Shown here: positions 1-8,608 of the stretch, piece by piece
Layout of the letters: each line of letters opens with the position of its first letter
Position numbering within the stretch: position 1 is the first letter of the stretch
Source of the DNA: UBA7672 sp964529555
GTDB lineage: Bacteria > Pseudomonadota > Alphaproteobacteria > Caulobacterales > Hyphomonadaceae
Direction: 5' to 3'
DNA: 56,100 bases
Assembly: GCA_964529555.1 (NCBI GenBank)
Contig: CAZGWV010000005.1
Span: 1 to 56,100, forward strand
Made by a program: the position numbers and the translations under genes
The notes under the pieces: model-generated
Database searches by the model: none
What the model was told of the DNA's origin: nothing
The model's input: only the letters and a program-made list of their open reading frames with translations

Positions 1-236
1 ATTATGCTGGCAAGGAGGCGCCGATGGCGACGCGCTGGTGCGCGATGGCCAAGCGGTTCGTGACGGACACCGGCTTCAAGGTGGCGAACGACGCGCTGCA
101 GCTGCATGGCGGCTATGGGTATCTGGCGGACTATGGCGTGGAGCGGATCGTGCGCGATCTGCGCGTGCATCAGATTCTTGAGGGCACCAACGAGATCATG
201 CGGGTGATCGTGTCGCGGGATATGTTGAGGCAGTGA
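1..236 (+). CDS. Acyl-CoA dehydrogenase, C-terminal part (isobutyryl-CoA dehydrogenase-like)
   Basis: The reading frame is open from the window edge, so only the last 77 residues are visible. They hold the C-terminal helical-domain signature of acyl-CoA dehydrogenases, LHGGYGYLADYGVERIVRD, followed by VHQILEGTNEIMR, which contacts FAD. The family oxidises acyl-CoA thioesters to 2-enoyl-CoA and passes electrons to ETF. The ending closely resembles isobutyryl-CoA dehydrogenase (ACAD8 type). The 3-hydroxyisobutyryl-CoA hydrolase two genes downstream fits the same valine route. The subfamily is inferred from the short C-terminus and context; the family itself is secure. Confidence 0.9.
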   Translation, partial: YAGKEAPMATRWCAMAKRFVTDTGFKVANDALQLHGGYGYLADYGVERIVRDLRVHQILEGTNEIMRVIVSRDMLRQ

Positions 237-242
237 TAGATT

Positions 243-367
243 GGAGTCATTCCCGGGTAAGCCGAAGGCGCATCCCGGGAATCCCGGTTGCGAACCTGGC
301 GGGGAATAGTCGAGAATTCCCTTGGAGCTACAACCAAGATGCTCGGGACAGGCCCGAGCATGACTCC
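243..367. repeat. Palindromic intergenic repeat element
   Basis: The gap between the dehydrogenase and MaoC genes is almost filled by nested inverted repeats. The outer arms are GGAGTCAT (243-250) and ATGACTCC (360-367). Inside are a hairpin with arms ATTCCCGGG (249-257) and CCCGGGAAT (274-282), and another with arms ATGCTCGGG (339-347) and CCCGAGCAT (353-361). This looks like a dispersed REP-like element of the kind common in alphaproteobacterial intergenic DNA. It may act as a transcription attenuator, but no T-run follows it. Confidence 0.65.
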
Positions 368-387
368 GGTGGGGGGAGGCGAGATCA

Positions 388-858
388 GTGACTCAGCCCT
401 TTGACCCTTTGTCGCGCCCCCTCGTTCCCAAGCGTGGGTTCGATCAGCTGGAGGTTGGCGAGCGGTATCCGTGTCCGGCGCGGACGCTGACGGATGCGCA
501 CTTTTCGGCGTTCCAGCTTTTGTCGGGGGACAATCATCCGATCCATTATGACCGGCCGTACTGCGCGGCGGCGGGGCATCGGGATCTGCTGGCGCATGGG
601 CTTCATCTGCTGACGCTGACGGCGGCGGGGGCTGGATTGTTTCCGCATGTGATCGGGAATGACCTGATCGGGTTCGTCGAGGTACAGGCGAAATTTCTCA
701 AGGCCGTCTATCCAGGCGACACGCTTTACCCGCTGCTGGAGATCACGGCGCTGGAGCGGCAGCGGACCACGGGCGTGGTGCGCATGAAGGCGACGATCCA
801 CAATCAGGACTCGGTGCTGGCGCTCGAGGGGACGCATGCGTATCTGTTGAGGCTGTAG
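388..858 (+). CDS. MaoC-like hot-dog fold hydratase
   Basis: A 156-residue single hot-dog-domain protein. Near residue 48 it carries the MaoC/(R)-hydratase motif GDNHPIHYD, which supplies the catalytic Asp and His that add water to enoyl-CoA. The length fits single-domain MaoC proteins. The start is GTG, preceded by a purine-rich GGGGGGAGGCGAG about 8 bases upstream. It lies between an acyl-CoA dehydrogenase and a 3-hydroxyisobutyryl-CoA hydrolase on the same strand, so it may hydrate a branched-chain enoyl-CoA intermediate. The substrate is inferred from context only. Confidence 0.88.
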   Translation: MTQPFDPLSRPLVPKRGFDQLEVGERYPCPARTLTDAHFSAFQLLSGDNHPIHYDRPYCAAAGHRDLLAHGLHLLTLTAAGAGLFPHVIGNDLIGFVEVQAKFLKAVYPGDTLYPLLEITALERQRTTGVVRMKATIHNQDSVLALEGTHAYLLRL

Positions 859-979
859 GCCGTATCGCGCCTGTAGCTCGGGCTGCGGGGACGCTGCTGG
901 AGCGGGAAGCCGGCTGATTCCGTGACAGTTGGGATTCGGCTGCCGGGCGTGGTAGGCCGCCGGAAACGGAGGGTCCGAC

Positions 980-2023
980 ATGGCCGAAGTCATCATTCAT
1001 CGCGAGGGCGTTGCGGGGCGGATCACGCTGAACCGGCCTCAGGCGCTGCACGCGCTGAACGAGGAAATGTGCCTCGCCATGGACGCTGCGCTGAAGCTTT
1101 GGGCGGACGATCCCGAGGTGGAGCTGGTGGTGGTCGACCACGCGGCGGGGTCGCGCGGGTTCTGCGCGGGCGGGGATATCCGCATGCTGGCCGAGAGCGG
1201 GGCTGCGGACGGGAGCGCGGCGCAGGCGTTCTTCCGGGCGGAGTATCGGCTGAACACGCGGATCAAGAACTATCGCAAGCCTTATGTGGCGTTCATGGAT
1301 GGCGTGACGATGGGCGGGGGCGTCGGAATTTCGGTGCACGGGTCGCATCGCGTGGCGACGGAGCGGACGCTGTTTGCGATGCCCGAGACGGGGATCGGGC
1401 TGTTTCCCGATGTGGGCGGCGGGTGGTTCCTGCCGCGGCTGGGGCCGCCGCTGGGGATGTGGCTGGCGCTTACGGGCGAGCGGCTGAAGGGCGGGGATGT
1501 GTGCGCGGCGGGGATCGCGACGCAGTATGTCGAGAGCGGCGTCGTGGACGCGCTGAAGGCTCAGGTCTGCGATGGCGGGCTGGAGATGCTGGGGGCGATG
1601 GAGTGGGACGAGGCGGGCTCGTTCGAGAAGCATCTGGAAACGATCGAGCGGTGTTTCTGGAAGCCTTCGGTCGAGGACACGATGCTGGCGCTGGAAGGCG
1701 AGGTGTCTCACGCGGTTTCGGGCGAGTGGGCGAAGAAGCAGCTGGAGACGCTGAAGACCAAGTCTCCGCGCACGCTGAAGGTGGCGCACAGGCAGCTGGC
1801 GCTGGGCCTGCAGGCGCAGACGTTCGAGGACAATATGCGGATGGAGTTCCGCATCGGGTGCCGGCAGGTGCATAGCCACGATTTCCAGGAAGGCGTGCGC
1901 GCGGTGATCGTCGACAAGGACAACGCGCCGAAGTGGGACCCCGCGACGCTGGCGGGCGTGACGGACGAGATGCTGGACGCGGTGTTCGCGCCGCTGGGGG
2001 ATGATGAGCTGACGTTCGGCTAG
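980..2023 (+). CDS. 3-hydroxyisobutyryl-CoA hydrolase (enoyl-CoA hydratase/isomerase family)
   Basis: A 347-residue crotonase-fold protein, the usual length for 3-hydroxyisobutyryl-CoA hydrolase and longer than ordinary enoyl-CoA hydratases (about 260). It has the oxyanion-hole segment GFCAGGDIRML near residue 60 and the family-typical MGGGVGISVHGSHRVATE and MPETGIGLFPDVGGGWFLPR. The enzyme releases 3-hydroxyisobutyrate from its CoA ester in valine degradation. The ATG start has CGGAGG 8-13 bases upstream. With the upstream dehydrogenase and hydratase it forms a likely valine catabolic unit. Confidence 0.92.
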   Translation: MAEVIIHREGVAGRITLNRPQALHALNEEMCLAMDAALKLWADDPEVELVVVDHAAGSRGFCAGGDIRMLAESGAADGSAAQAFFRAEYRLNTRIKNYRKPYVAFMDGVTMGGGVGISVHGSHRVATERTLFAMPETGIGLFPDVGGGWFLPRLGPPLGMWLALTGERLKGGDVCAAGIATQYVESGVVDALKAQVCDGGLEMLGAMEWDEAGSFEKHLETIERCFWKPSVEDTMLALEGEVSHAVSGEWAKKQLETLKTKSPRTLKVAHRQLALGLQAQTFEDNMRMEFRIGCRQVHSHDFQEGVRAVIVDKDNAPKWDPATLAGVTDEMLDAVFAPLGDDELTFG

Positions 2024-2055
2024 TGCGCCGGGCGGCGACTGCCGTGCGCTGAACG

Positions 2056-2203
2056 CATCCTTCGAGACGATCGCCTTCGGCGATCCCTCAGGATGAGGCC
2101 GGTAGTTGTTGCAATGTCTCAAAGCTCTCCGCCCTCATCCTGAGGGATCGCAAGCACGGCGCATCAACGACACGACTCTATCGTGCGATCGTCTCGAAGG
2201 ATG
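2056..2203. repeat. 148-bp nested inverted repeat (REP/cruciform-like)
   Basis: Two perfect inverted repeats are nested. The outer 19-bp arms are CATCCTTCGAGACGATCGC (2056-2074) and its complement at 2185-2203. The inner 18-bp arms, CGATCCCTCAGGATGAGG (2081-2098), match in reverse at 2133-2150. Each half can also fold locally, for example around GATCGCC-TTC-GGCGATC. No coding region is seen inside. It resembles the CATCCTTCGAGACG...CCTCAGGATGAGG repeats scattered in many alphaproteobacterial genomes. Confidence 0.75.
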
Positions 2204-2229
2204 TGTTCGGCGCGCAGTCGCTCAAACAA

Positions 2230-2257
2230 AAAGGCCCGCTGTTTCCAGCGGGCCTTT
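2230..2257 (-). terminator. Rho-independent terminator of the MFS gene
   Basis: A perfect 12-bp stem, AAAGGCCCGCTG against CAGCGGGCCTTT, with a TTTC loop. On the minus strand the hairpin is followed by TTTTTGTTT, placing a strong terminator just after the MFS stop codon. The plus-strand tail is weaker, but the hairpin could also stop readthrough from the valine genes. Confidence 0.85.
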
Positions 2258-2277
2258 CGTTCGGTGCGTCACGCTGG

Positions 2278-3792
2278 CTAGGCCGATGGGCCCGTGGTCT
2301 GCGTGTGGCCTTTCGGGTCGCCTTCGGTGAGGGCTTCGACGATGGCGTTGCCGTCGTCGTCGAGGGCTCCCTTGGGCAGCGCCTTGGCGCCCCAGTACCA
2401 GAGGATGGTGAGCGGGAACATCAGGAGGATTGCGAAGATCATCGCCCATTTCAGGGAGAACCGATCGACGAGCGCCTCGGTCGTGCCGATGAACGGCATG
2501 ACGCTCGTGACCCATGCACTGGTGTGCGAGAGCCAGTCGCTGATGATGCCGACGACGGTGGGGCCGGTGCCGAGGCCGATGATGTTCAGGATGAAGAACA
2601 GCACGGCGGACGACATGGCGCGCATCGATGCGGGCACGAGGTGGTGCGTGATCGCAAGCGATGGCCCGAGATACATCGCGGCCAGCGTGATGCCGGGGAA
2701 GTACAGCAGCAGCGACAGTTCAGGCGTCGGCGCCAGCATGGCGAGGATGAACAGCGGCGCGCCGATCAGCTTGCCCCACATCGGCACCCACAGGAACCAG
2801 CGGCGATCCTTGGCGCCGAGCTTGTCTGCGAGGACGCCGCCCCAGATCGTGCCGATCATGCCGCCGACGCCGGAGACGGTGCCGTACATGATGCCGATCT
2901 CGGTGGAGCTCATCGCGGTGCAATCCGCAGCGCCGGCCTGGCAGAAGCCGACGGCGGCCTGCAGGTCGGGCATGCTCCAGCTGCCGAGATATTTGCCGGT
3001 CTCTTCGTTCAGCGTGCCGTAGGTGCGCTGCAGGAAGGACGGCATCCAGTTGCCGAGGCCGTAGGTGACGAATGTACCGGCGCCGGTGGCGAGCGAGTAG
3101 TAGCGGAAGGACTTCAGCGCCCAGAGCCGCTTGAAGGATTCGCCGAAGCCGATCTTGACGGTCGTCGGCTTGATGCCGGAGAGGCCGCGGATCGGCTCCT
3201 TCATCGTCGTCCAGGTGATGATCGCGAAGAGCAGGCCCGGTATACCGACGAAGAAGAAAGCTTCGCGCCAGGTGAAGCTGTCGGACAGCCAGCCGCCCAG
3301 ATAATAGCCGAGCAGCGTTCCGGCGTAGAGACCGGCGGAGTAGATGGCGAGGGCGCGGCCGCGCTTCTCCTTCTCGTAGAGGTCGGAGATTATGGCGTGG
3401 GCGGGCGGACTGCCGCCGGCTTCGCCAAGGCCCACACCCATGCGGGCGAGCAGCAGGGTCCAGTAATTGACGGCGAGGCCGCAGACGGCGGTGAAGCCGC
3501 TCCACACCGCCAGCGAGGCGACGACGACGCCCTTGCGGCTGGTCGAGTCGGCGATGCGCGCGACGGGGATGCCGAAGGTGCAATACACGACGGCGAAGGC
3601 GAGGCCGGTCATCGTGCCGAGCTGCCAGTCGAGCAGGTTCAGATCGGCTTTTATGTCTTCCTGCAGGATGTTGACGATCTGCCGGTCGATGAAATTGAAG
3701 ATGTAGACGATGAACAGGATTGTGAGAGCGTATTTCCGGTGTTTCCGGGCCTGCTCCATGGTCGTGATTTTGCCTGGCGATAGAAACGCCAT
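2278..3792 (-). CDS. MFS transporter (Spinster-like)
   Basis: A 504-residue polytopic membrane protein with about 12 hydrophobic segments. The first segment carries FNFIDRQIVNIL, and the loop RIADSTSRKG after the second pair is the MFS signature A region. GVGLGEAGGSPPAHAIISDL marks the motif C-like helix of the Spinster-type subfamily. The substrate cannot be read from the sequence; relatives in this group move organic acids or lipids. The ATG at 3792 has GGGAGGG just upstream; an in-frame ATG 11 codons later is possible. It is a single-gene unit with a strong terminator after its stop. Confidence 0.88.
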   Translation of the reverse strand: MAFLSPGKITTMEQARKHRKYALTILFIVYIFNFIDRQIVNILQEDIKADLNLLDWQLGTMTGLAFAVVYCTFGIPVARIADSTSRKGVVVASLAVWSGFTAVCGLAVNYWTLLLARMGVGLGEAGGSPPAHAIISDLYEKEKRGRALAIYSAGLYAGTLLGYYLGGWLSDSFTWREAFFFVGIPGLLFAIITWTTMKEPIRGLSGIKPTTVKIGFGESFKRLWALKSFRYYSLATGAGTFVTYGLGNWMPSFLQRTYGTLNEETGKYLGSWSMPDLQAAVGFCQAGAADCTAMSSTEIGIMYGTVSGVGGMIGTIWGGVLADKLGAKDRRWFLWVPMWGKLIGAPLFILAMLAPTPELSLLLYFPGITLAAMYLGPSLAITHHLVPASMRAMSSAVLFFILNIIGLGTGPTVVGIISDWLSHTSAWVTSVMPFIGTTEALVDRFSLKWAMIFAILLMFPLTILWYWGAKALPKGALDDDGNAIVEALTEGDPKGHTQTTGPSA

Positions 3793-4061
3793 TCCTAATT
3801 CCCTCCCGCGTTGACGGCTTTCTGGTTTTTAATCCGCCTTGGGGGCAAGCCTTCCCAAAAGGAAGGGCCGGTGTCCACGAGAAACCCCCGACTGCGACGA
3901 GAGGCGCGATCACAAGAGGGACAGCAGATACCGGCCAGACAACCGGGTTTTGTGCCGCATTGCGGCATTCCGGGCGTTCGGGCTTTCGCCGGAAGCTTGA
4001 CGCCAGCTTGGCGCGGAGCCTATGAACCCCCTCCCCAGAATCTGGGTCCCCAGGCGGGTCC

Positions 4062-4136
4062 GGGCGATTAGCTCAGCGGGAGAGCACTCCCTTCACACGG
4101 GAGGGGTCGCAGGTTCAATCCCTGCATCGCCCACCA
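4062..4136 (+). tRNA. tRNA-Val (CAC)
   Basis: A complete 75-nt cloverleaf: acceptor stem GGGCGAT pairing with ATCGCCC, D arm GCTC...GAGC, anticodon stem CTCCC/GGGAG with loop TTCACAC, short variable loop GGGTC, T arm GCAGG-TTCAATC-CCTGC, discriminator A and an encoded CCA end. Anticodon CAC reads the valine codon GTG. Confidence 0.97.
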
Positions 4137-4504
4137 GCCTTCGCCCGCTTTGCGGGCTTCGGCTCGGCAAGCCAGCCTTTGTCCGCGAGCGATGAGTCGG
4201 GGGTGAGCGCGTTTGCGAGTCGGTGATTCCGCGCGATGCGTGGGGGCTCGGCGGCGGAGCGTTCAGGCGTTCGCGCGAATTGCCCGGCAATGCGATCAAC
4301 CCGAACAAACGTTCATCTGAGCGTGGCGTTGCACGCCACAATTCATCTTCAAAATACCTTCGCTGCATCATGCGCCGCCTCAACTGCTTTCCTAACTTGA
4401 CACTACGGCGATACCGCAAAGCGGACGGCGCGAACTGAGGGACCTACCGAGGCGGATAAGCGTTTTACGCAGGCTAAGCCTCAAACGGTGTCTGGAGCGA
4501 ATAC
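4137..4504. other. Intergenic region, no gene recognised
   Basis: A 368-bp stretch between tRNA-Val and the next gene. No convincing coding region, hairpin or repeat was found. A TTGACA hexamer at 4397-4402 has no good -10 partner at a normal distance. The promoter of the small downstream gene probably lies here but cannot be placed. Confidence 0.5.
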
Positions 4505-4744
4505 ATGAACAGCGATTTCTGCGACCAAGATGGCGCCCGCAAGCTGAAGGCGAAGATCGAAGAGTATTGGATCTCGCGTGGCTTCGATGTCTCGATCAAC
4601 CTCGTCGATGCCGGCTTCGTTCCCGCGATGCGTTCGGCCCGCACGGATGTGCGCAGCAACATGGTCAACGGCATGCCCCCGCGCAAGAAAAGCGCGCGGC
4701 CCGAGCCGGGCAAGCCGGTGAGCTATATGCGCGGCATCGGCTAG
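4505..4744 (+). CDS. Conserved small protein of unknown function
   Basis: A 79-residue soluble basic protein. It has a predicted amphipathic N-terminal helix (ARKLKAKIEEYWISRG), a beta-like segment (FDVSINLVDAGF) and a conserved-looking FVPAMRSARTDVRSNMVNG, ending in a flexible basic tail. It resembles short uncharacterised proteins of Caulobacterales, by recollection only. ATG has GGAG 7 bases upstream. Its TAG stop overlaps the stop of the convergent phosphatase gene in the shared palindrome CTAG at 4741-4744. No function is assigned. Confidence 0.72.
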   Translation: MNSDFCDQDGARKLKAKIEEYWISRGFDVSINLVDAGFVPAMRSARTDVRSNMVNGMPPRKKSARPEPGKPVSYMRGIG

Positions 4745-5421
4745 CGGAACAGAAGACGGACCAGAAGGTCCGGCAGATCAGTAAATTGAGTAAACACGGC
4801 GTCGGCCCCCAGTTGGTCCGGCGCCGTGTCTGTATAGCCGTAGGCGTAGACGGCGCAGCGCGCGCCGGCGGCGTGGGCCGACAGTACGTCGTTGATGGAG
4901 TCTCCCACCATGATGGAGCGCGCGGGATCGCCGCCGGCGGCGCGGATGGCGTGGATGTAGTGATCGGGATGGGGCTTGCGCGCTTTCACCTTGTCCGCGC
5001 CGACAATGGCCGCGAAGCGATGCGCGAGGCCGAGCGTGGTGAGAAGCCGGATCGAGAGATCCGTGCGCTTGTTGGTGCAGACGCAGAGCGTTGCGCCCCA
5101 TGATTGCAGCGTATCGAGCGCTTCGGTGAGGCCGGGATAGGCGTGGGACCGGGCGGCGAGATTGGCGCCGTAGGCGGCGATGAAGGCTTCGGTGAGCCGG
5201 TCGAGCTTTTCATCCGGGTGGTGCAGGCCGTGGACGGCGCAGGCGCGGATGATGAGCGTGCGCGCGCCCTGGCCGACGAATTTGCGGACGTCTTCCCGTT
5301 CGGCCGGCGGCAGGCTCTCGGCGGCGAGGACGATGTTGAGGGCGGTATAGATGTCGCCCACGGTTTCGATCAGCGTGCCGTCGAGGTCGAAGGCGATGGT
5401 GTAGCCGTTGAGCTGGGCCAT
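4741..5421 (-). CDS. gph: HAD-family phosphatase, phosphoglycolate phosphatase-like
   Basis: A 226-residue HAD hydrolase. Motif I is FDLDGTLIET at residues 12-21, with the nucleophilic and acid Asp. Motif II lies at VCTNK, the motif III Lys in KARKPHPDHY, and motif IV is GDSINDV. The length and the helical cap after motif I fit the Gph/PGP subfamily, which removes phosphate from 2-phosphoglycolate. The frame stays open far upstream, but that part is antisense to glmU, so the ATG at 5421 is the sensible start. It is divergent from glmU, 70 bp apart. Other small phosphate esters remain possible substrates. Confidence 0.88.
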   Translation of the reverse strand: MAQLNGYTIAFDLDGTLIETVGDIYTALNIVLAAESLPPAEREDVRKFVGQGARTLIIRACAVHGLHHPDEKLDRLTEAFIAAYGANLAARSHAYPGLTEALDTLQSWGATLCVCTNKRTDLSIRLLTTLGLAHRFAAIVGADKVKARKPHPDHYIHAIRAAGGDPARSIMVGDSINDVLSAHAAGARCAVYAYGYTDTAPDQLGADAVFTQFTDLPDLLVRLLFR

Positions 5422-5491
5422 TTCCGGTCTCTGGTTTTTAGTCAGGGATGACTTACAAAGCTGGCTGAATCGACCTTGAAGGGCGGAAGCC

Positions 5492-7017
5492 ATGGCAGAC
5501 CGTTTCGCAATCATCCTCGCCGCCGGCAAGGGGACGCGGATGAAATCGCCGCGCCCGAAGGTGCTGCACGAGATCGGCGGGCGGCCGATGCTGGCGTGGA
5601 GCGTGGCGCTGGCGCAGGCGCTGGGCTGCAAGCGGAGCGTTATCGTGGTGGGGCCGGATATGCCGGCGCTGTCGGAGGCCGCCGCCAAGCTGGTGGGGGC
5701 GGAGAATGTGGTTGTGCAGCGCGAGCAGATGGGCACGGCGAACGCGGTGGAAGCGGCGCGCGGGGCGCTGAGCGGCGTCGAGGGGCAGGCTATCGTGCTG
5801 TATGCGGATACGCCGCTTGTGCCGAAGGAGGCGGGCGAGCGGGCGTTTGCGGAGATCGACAAGGGCGCTGGCGTCTGCGTGCTGGGGTTCAAGGCGCAGT
5901 TGCCCAATCGCTATGGGCGGCTGGTGACGGCGAAGGATGGGTCGCTGGAAGCCATCGTCGAGGCGAACGATGCGAGCGAAGAGCAGCTGAAGATCGAGCT
6001 GGCGAATTCGGGCGTGATGGCTGCGCCTGTGAAGCTGATGTTCGAGCTTCTGAAAGAGGTGAAGAACGACAACGCGAAGGGCGAGTATTATCTCACCGAT
6101 CTGGTTGGGCTGGCGCGTGGGCGCGGGCTCAAGGCGGCGGTGGCGCATTGCGAGGAGCGTGATGTGCTGGGCGTGAACAGCCAGGCGGAGCTGGCGGGGA
6201 TCGAGCGGATTTTCCAGCAGGCTGTACGTGAGCGTCTGATGGCGGAGGGCGTGACGATGCCGGCGCCGGAGACGGTGTATTTCAGCCATGACACGAAGAT
6301 CGCGGCGGGTGTGACCATCGAACCGAACGTGGTGTTCGCGACGGGCGTGCGTGTTGCCGGCGGCGCGGTGATCCGCGCGTTCTCTCACCTTGAAGGCGCG
6401 AGCGTGGGCGCGGGCGCGATCGTGGGGCCGTATGCGCGGCTGCGGCCCGGCGCGGTGATCGGGAAAGATGCGCACATCGGCAATTTCGTCGAGGTGAAGA
6501 ATGTGACCGTGGGCGAGGGCGCGAAGGCGAACCATCTTTCCTATCTGGGCGATGGCGAGGTGGGCGCGGGCGCGAATATCGGCGCGGGGACGATCTTCTG
6601 CAATTACGACGGGTTCTTCAAATACCGCACGGTGGTGGGCGAGGGCGCGTTCGTGGGCTCGAACGCATCGTTGGTGGCGCCGGTGACGATTGGCGCGGGC
6701 GGGTATGTGGGGTCGGGCTCTGTGATCGTGGAGGATGTGCCGGGGGATGCACTGGCCGTTGCGCGCGGGCGGCAGGCNNNNNNNNNNNNNNNNNNNNNNN
6801 NNNNNNNNNNNNNNNNNNNNNNNNNNNNNNNNNNNNNNNNNNNNNNNNNNNNNNNNNNNNNNNNNNNNNNNNNNNNNTGATCGTGGAGGATGTGCCGGGG
6901 GATGCACTGGCCGTTGCGCGCGGGCGGCAGGCGGGGAAAGAGGGCTGGGCGAAGGCTTTCCGGGCAGAGAAGTCGGCGGCGAAGAAGGCTGGGAAGAAGC
7001 CGGATGGGGCGGTCTGA
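5492..7017 (+). CDS. glmU: Bifunctional GlmU, interrupted by an assembly gap
   Basis: GlmU acetylates glucosamine-1-phosphate and then uridylates it to UDP-GlcNAc, the precursor of peptidoglycan and LPS. The N-terminal pyrophosphorylase motif LAAGKGTRM is at residues 9-17. A left-handed beta-helix of hexapeptide repeats follows from about residue 260, with NHLSYLGDGEVG and FCNYDG in the acetyltransferase site. The gene is split by 100 N at 6778-6877, and the 55 bases before the gap are repeated exactly after it. If the two copies are merged, the frame runs from ATG 5492 to TGA 7017 as 1371 bases, giving 456 residues, the E. coli length. As printed, the gap shifts the frame. Confidence 0.96.
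6723..6932. other. Scaffold gap flanked by 55-bp duplicate (assembly artefact)
   Basis: Bases 6723-6777 and 6878-6932 are identical (55 bp) and sit on either side of exactly 100 N. This is what an assembler leaves when two contig ends overlap by one k-mer but are joined with a default gap. The real gap length is therefore probably zero, since merging restores the glmU frame. Confidence 0.93.
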
Positions 7018-7029
7018 GGCGAAAAGCAA

Positions 7030-7683
7030 ATGGACTGGGCATCAGGGCTTCTGCGTAAGGCGCTCACGTCGCACCACGTTCCTCATCGGGATGGTGAGGA
7101 TGGCGCTGTCGTTCTCAAGAATGGCCTGCTGATCCAGGCTTACGGACAAGAGCGGGCTCCGCAGAACGGTGTCTATGTGGTGCAGCTGGACGTGTTGTTC
7201 GCTGGCGAGCCGGTCAGCGGTGGGCAGATCGTGCATCGCTTCGGCGGACATGGAGACAGCCCTGAAGCGGCGAAGCAGCAGGCCGTAGAGCGATTTCTGC
7301 AGCTATCATTTCACCCGATGCTTTGCGCTGTCGGCGATCATGCGTGTGAAATCGACCCGACTTGGGAGGCATGGACGGGAGCGCACGGCAACTGGCGTGT
7401 GTGCCTATCGCCCGTGATCCTGCTGGGTTTCGAGCAGCCGCAGGATGTGCCGCTTGCGCTACTGCTCGATCAGCTCAAAGCCGCATTTCTCGAAGAAAGC
7501 CATGAAGGCGTCCAATCGGCCGACGTGTTTTTCGCGTTCATGGACGGTAGCGTTATGCAGCGGAGCGCCACGCTGAACAATGACGAGTGGAGCAGCGGTC
7601 AACGCGCACTGGACGCATGGGATTGCCCGGCGCCGCCGGGCTATGCGACGGGCCGGATGATCATGTTGGCAATCCCGGTGTAG
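7030..7683 (+). CDS. Uncharacterised protein, DUF6348-like
   Basis: A 217-residue soluble protein with no signal peptide or membrane segment. The pattern VVQLDVLFAGEPVSGGQIVHRFGGHGDSPEAAKQQAVERFLQ, in pieces, and a following Cys/His-containing segment resemble the DUF6348 family as I remember it. The function of that family is not known. It starts 12 bp after glmU on the same strand and could be co-transcribed. The weak AAAAG upstream gives little support for the exact start, but the frame fills the space between glmU and the next stop. Confidence 0.75.
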   Translation: MDWASGLLRKALTSHHVPHRDGEDGAVVLKNGLLIQAYGQERAPQNGVYVVQLDVLFAGEPVSGGQIVHRFGGHGDSPEAAKQQAVERFLQLSFHPMLCAVGDHACEIDPTWEAWTGAHGNWRVCLSPVILLGFEQPQDVPLALLLDQLKAAFLEESHEGVQSADVFFAFMDGSVMQRSATLNNDEWSSGQRALDAWDCPAPPGYATGRMIMLAIPV

Positions 7684-7692
7684 AGATCGGCG

Positions 7693-8517
7693 CTAGCGCC
7701 CCGTGAACTTCGGCGCGCGTTTCTCCACGAAGTGCGCGACGCCTTCCTTGAAGTCTTCGGATTTGAAGCTCGCGGGCATGTCTCCGTTGGCGGCTTCGAT
7801 GGCCTGGCCGAGGGTCTGGAACTGGGCGTTCCAGATTTCGCGTTTCATCTCGCGCAGGGAGCGGGGCGAGACGTCGTTGGCGAGCATTCTGGCGTAGGCG
7901 GCGACTTCGGACTGGAAATCGGCGGCGGGGATCACGCGGCTGACGAGGCCGACGTCCTTGGCTTCGGCGGCGGTGATGACGCGGGCGCTGAAGAGGAGGT
8001 CGGCGGCGTTGGCGAAGCCGATGAGGCGCGGGAGCAGCCACGAAATGCCGTGTTCGGCGACGAGGCCGCGGCGGGAGAAGGCGGTGGTGAGCTTCGCGTT
8101 GTCGGCGGCGAAGCGGATATCGCAGTAGAGCGCCATGATGAGGCCGAGGCCGGCGGCGGAGCCGTTGATCGCGGCGATGATCGGCTTCTTCACGGCGGGG
8201 AAGTAGGAATACTGCTTCTGGAAGTTCTCGTTCGAGGTCGCGTCCCACGGCGCGGCGGCGTCGATGGCGGCGCGCGAGGAGCCTCCATCGCCCTGGATGC
8301 CCTGCAGCATGTTCATGTCGGCGCCGGCGCAGAACCCCTTGCCCGCGCCAGTGAGGACGATGACGCGGACGCCGTCGTCAGCGGCGGCGGCTTTCATGGC
8401 TTCGCGGACTTCCTGCTCCATCTGGCCGCGCCAGGCGTTGAGCTTGTCGGGGCGGTTGAGCGTGATGGTGGCGACGCCGTCGGCGGTGGAATAGAGAATG
8501 TCGGTGTAGGTGGACAT
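7693..8517 (-). CDS. Enoyl-CoA hydratase/isomerase family protein
   Basis: A 274-residue crotonase-fold enzyme. The oxyanion-hole motif GKGFCAGADMNML is near residue 60 and AAINGSAAGLGLIMALYCDIRFAADNAK (in parts) near 110-135. FSRRGLVAEHGISWLLPRLIG is typical of hydratases that act in fatty acid or aromatic acid degradation. ATG at 8517 begins MSTYTDILY; an upstream extension to 8562 looks non-coding. The neighbours do not form a pathway, so the substrate is open. Confidence 0.88.
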   Translation of the reverse strand: MSTYTDILYSTADGVATITLNRPDKLNAWRGQMEQEVREAMKAAAADDGVRVIVLTGAGKGFCAGADMNMLQGIQGDGGSSRAAIDAAAPWDATSNENFQKQYSYFPAVKKPIIAAINGSAAGLGLIMALYCDIRFAADNAKLTTAFSRRGLVAEHGISWLLPRLIGFANAADLLFSARVITAAEAKDVGLVSRVIPAADFQSEVAAYARMLANDVSPRSLREMKREIWNAQFQTLGQAIEAANGDMPASFKSEDFKEGVAHFVEKRAPKFTGR

Positions 8518-8608
8518 GAGCACGCCTCGCCTGTCTGTTGTTTGCGCCAGCCTAATCGACATACGCGCGGCGCCAAGGGCTCGCGCGTGTCGCTGGACCT
8601 TGGGTCAA

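Noticed and set aside
743..2122. A 459-residue minus-strand frame
   Set aside because: Arg/His/Leu-rich shadow of the 3-hydroxyisobutyryl-CoA hydrolase gene.
2203..3783. A 526-residue frame opposite the MFS gene
   Set aside because: Low-complexity Glu/Gly/Arg composition and complete overlap with a well-supported transporter.
4093..4419. A 108-residue minus-strand frame ending GDAGIEPATPPV
   Set aside because: It reads antisense through tRNA-Val; this ending is a familiar artefact of tRNA-overlapping frames.
6723..6932. A mobile insertion with 55-bp direct repeats in glmU
   Set aside because: The interior is only N, and the same 55-bp length occurs at a second gap; unmerged contig ends explain both.
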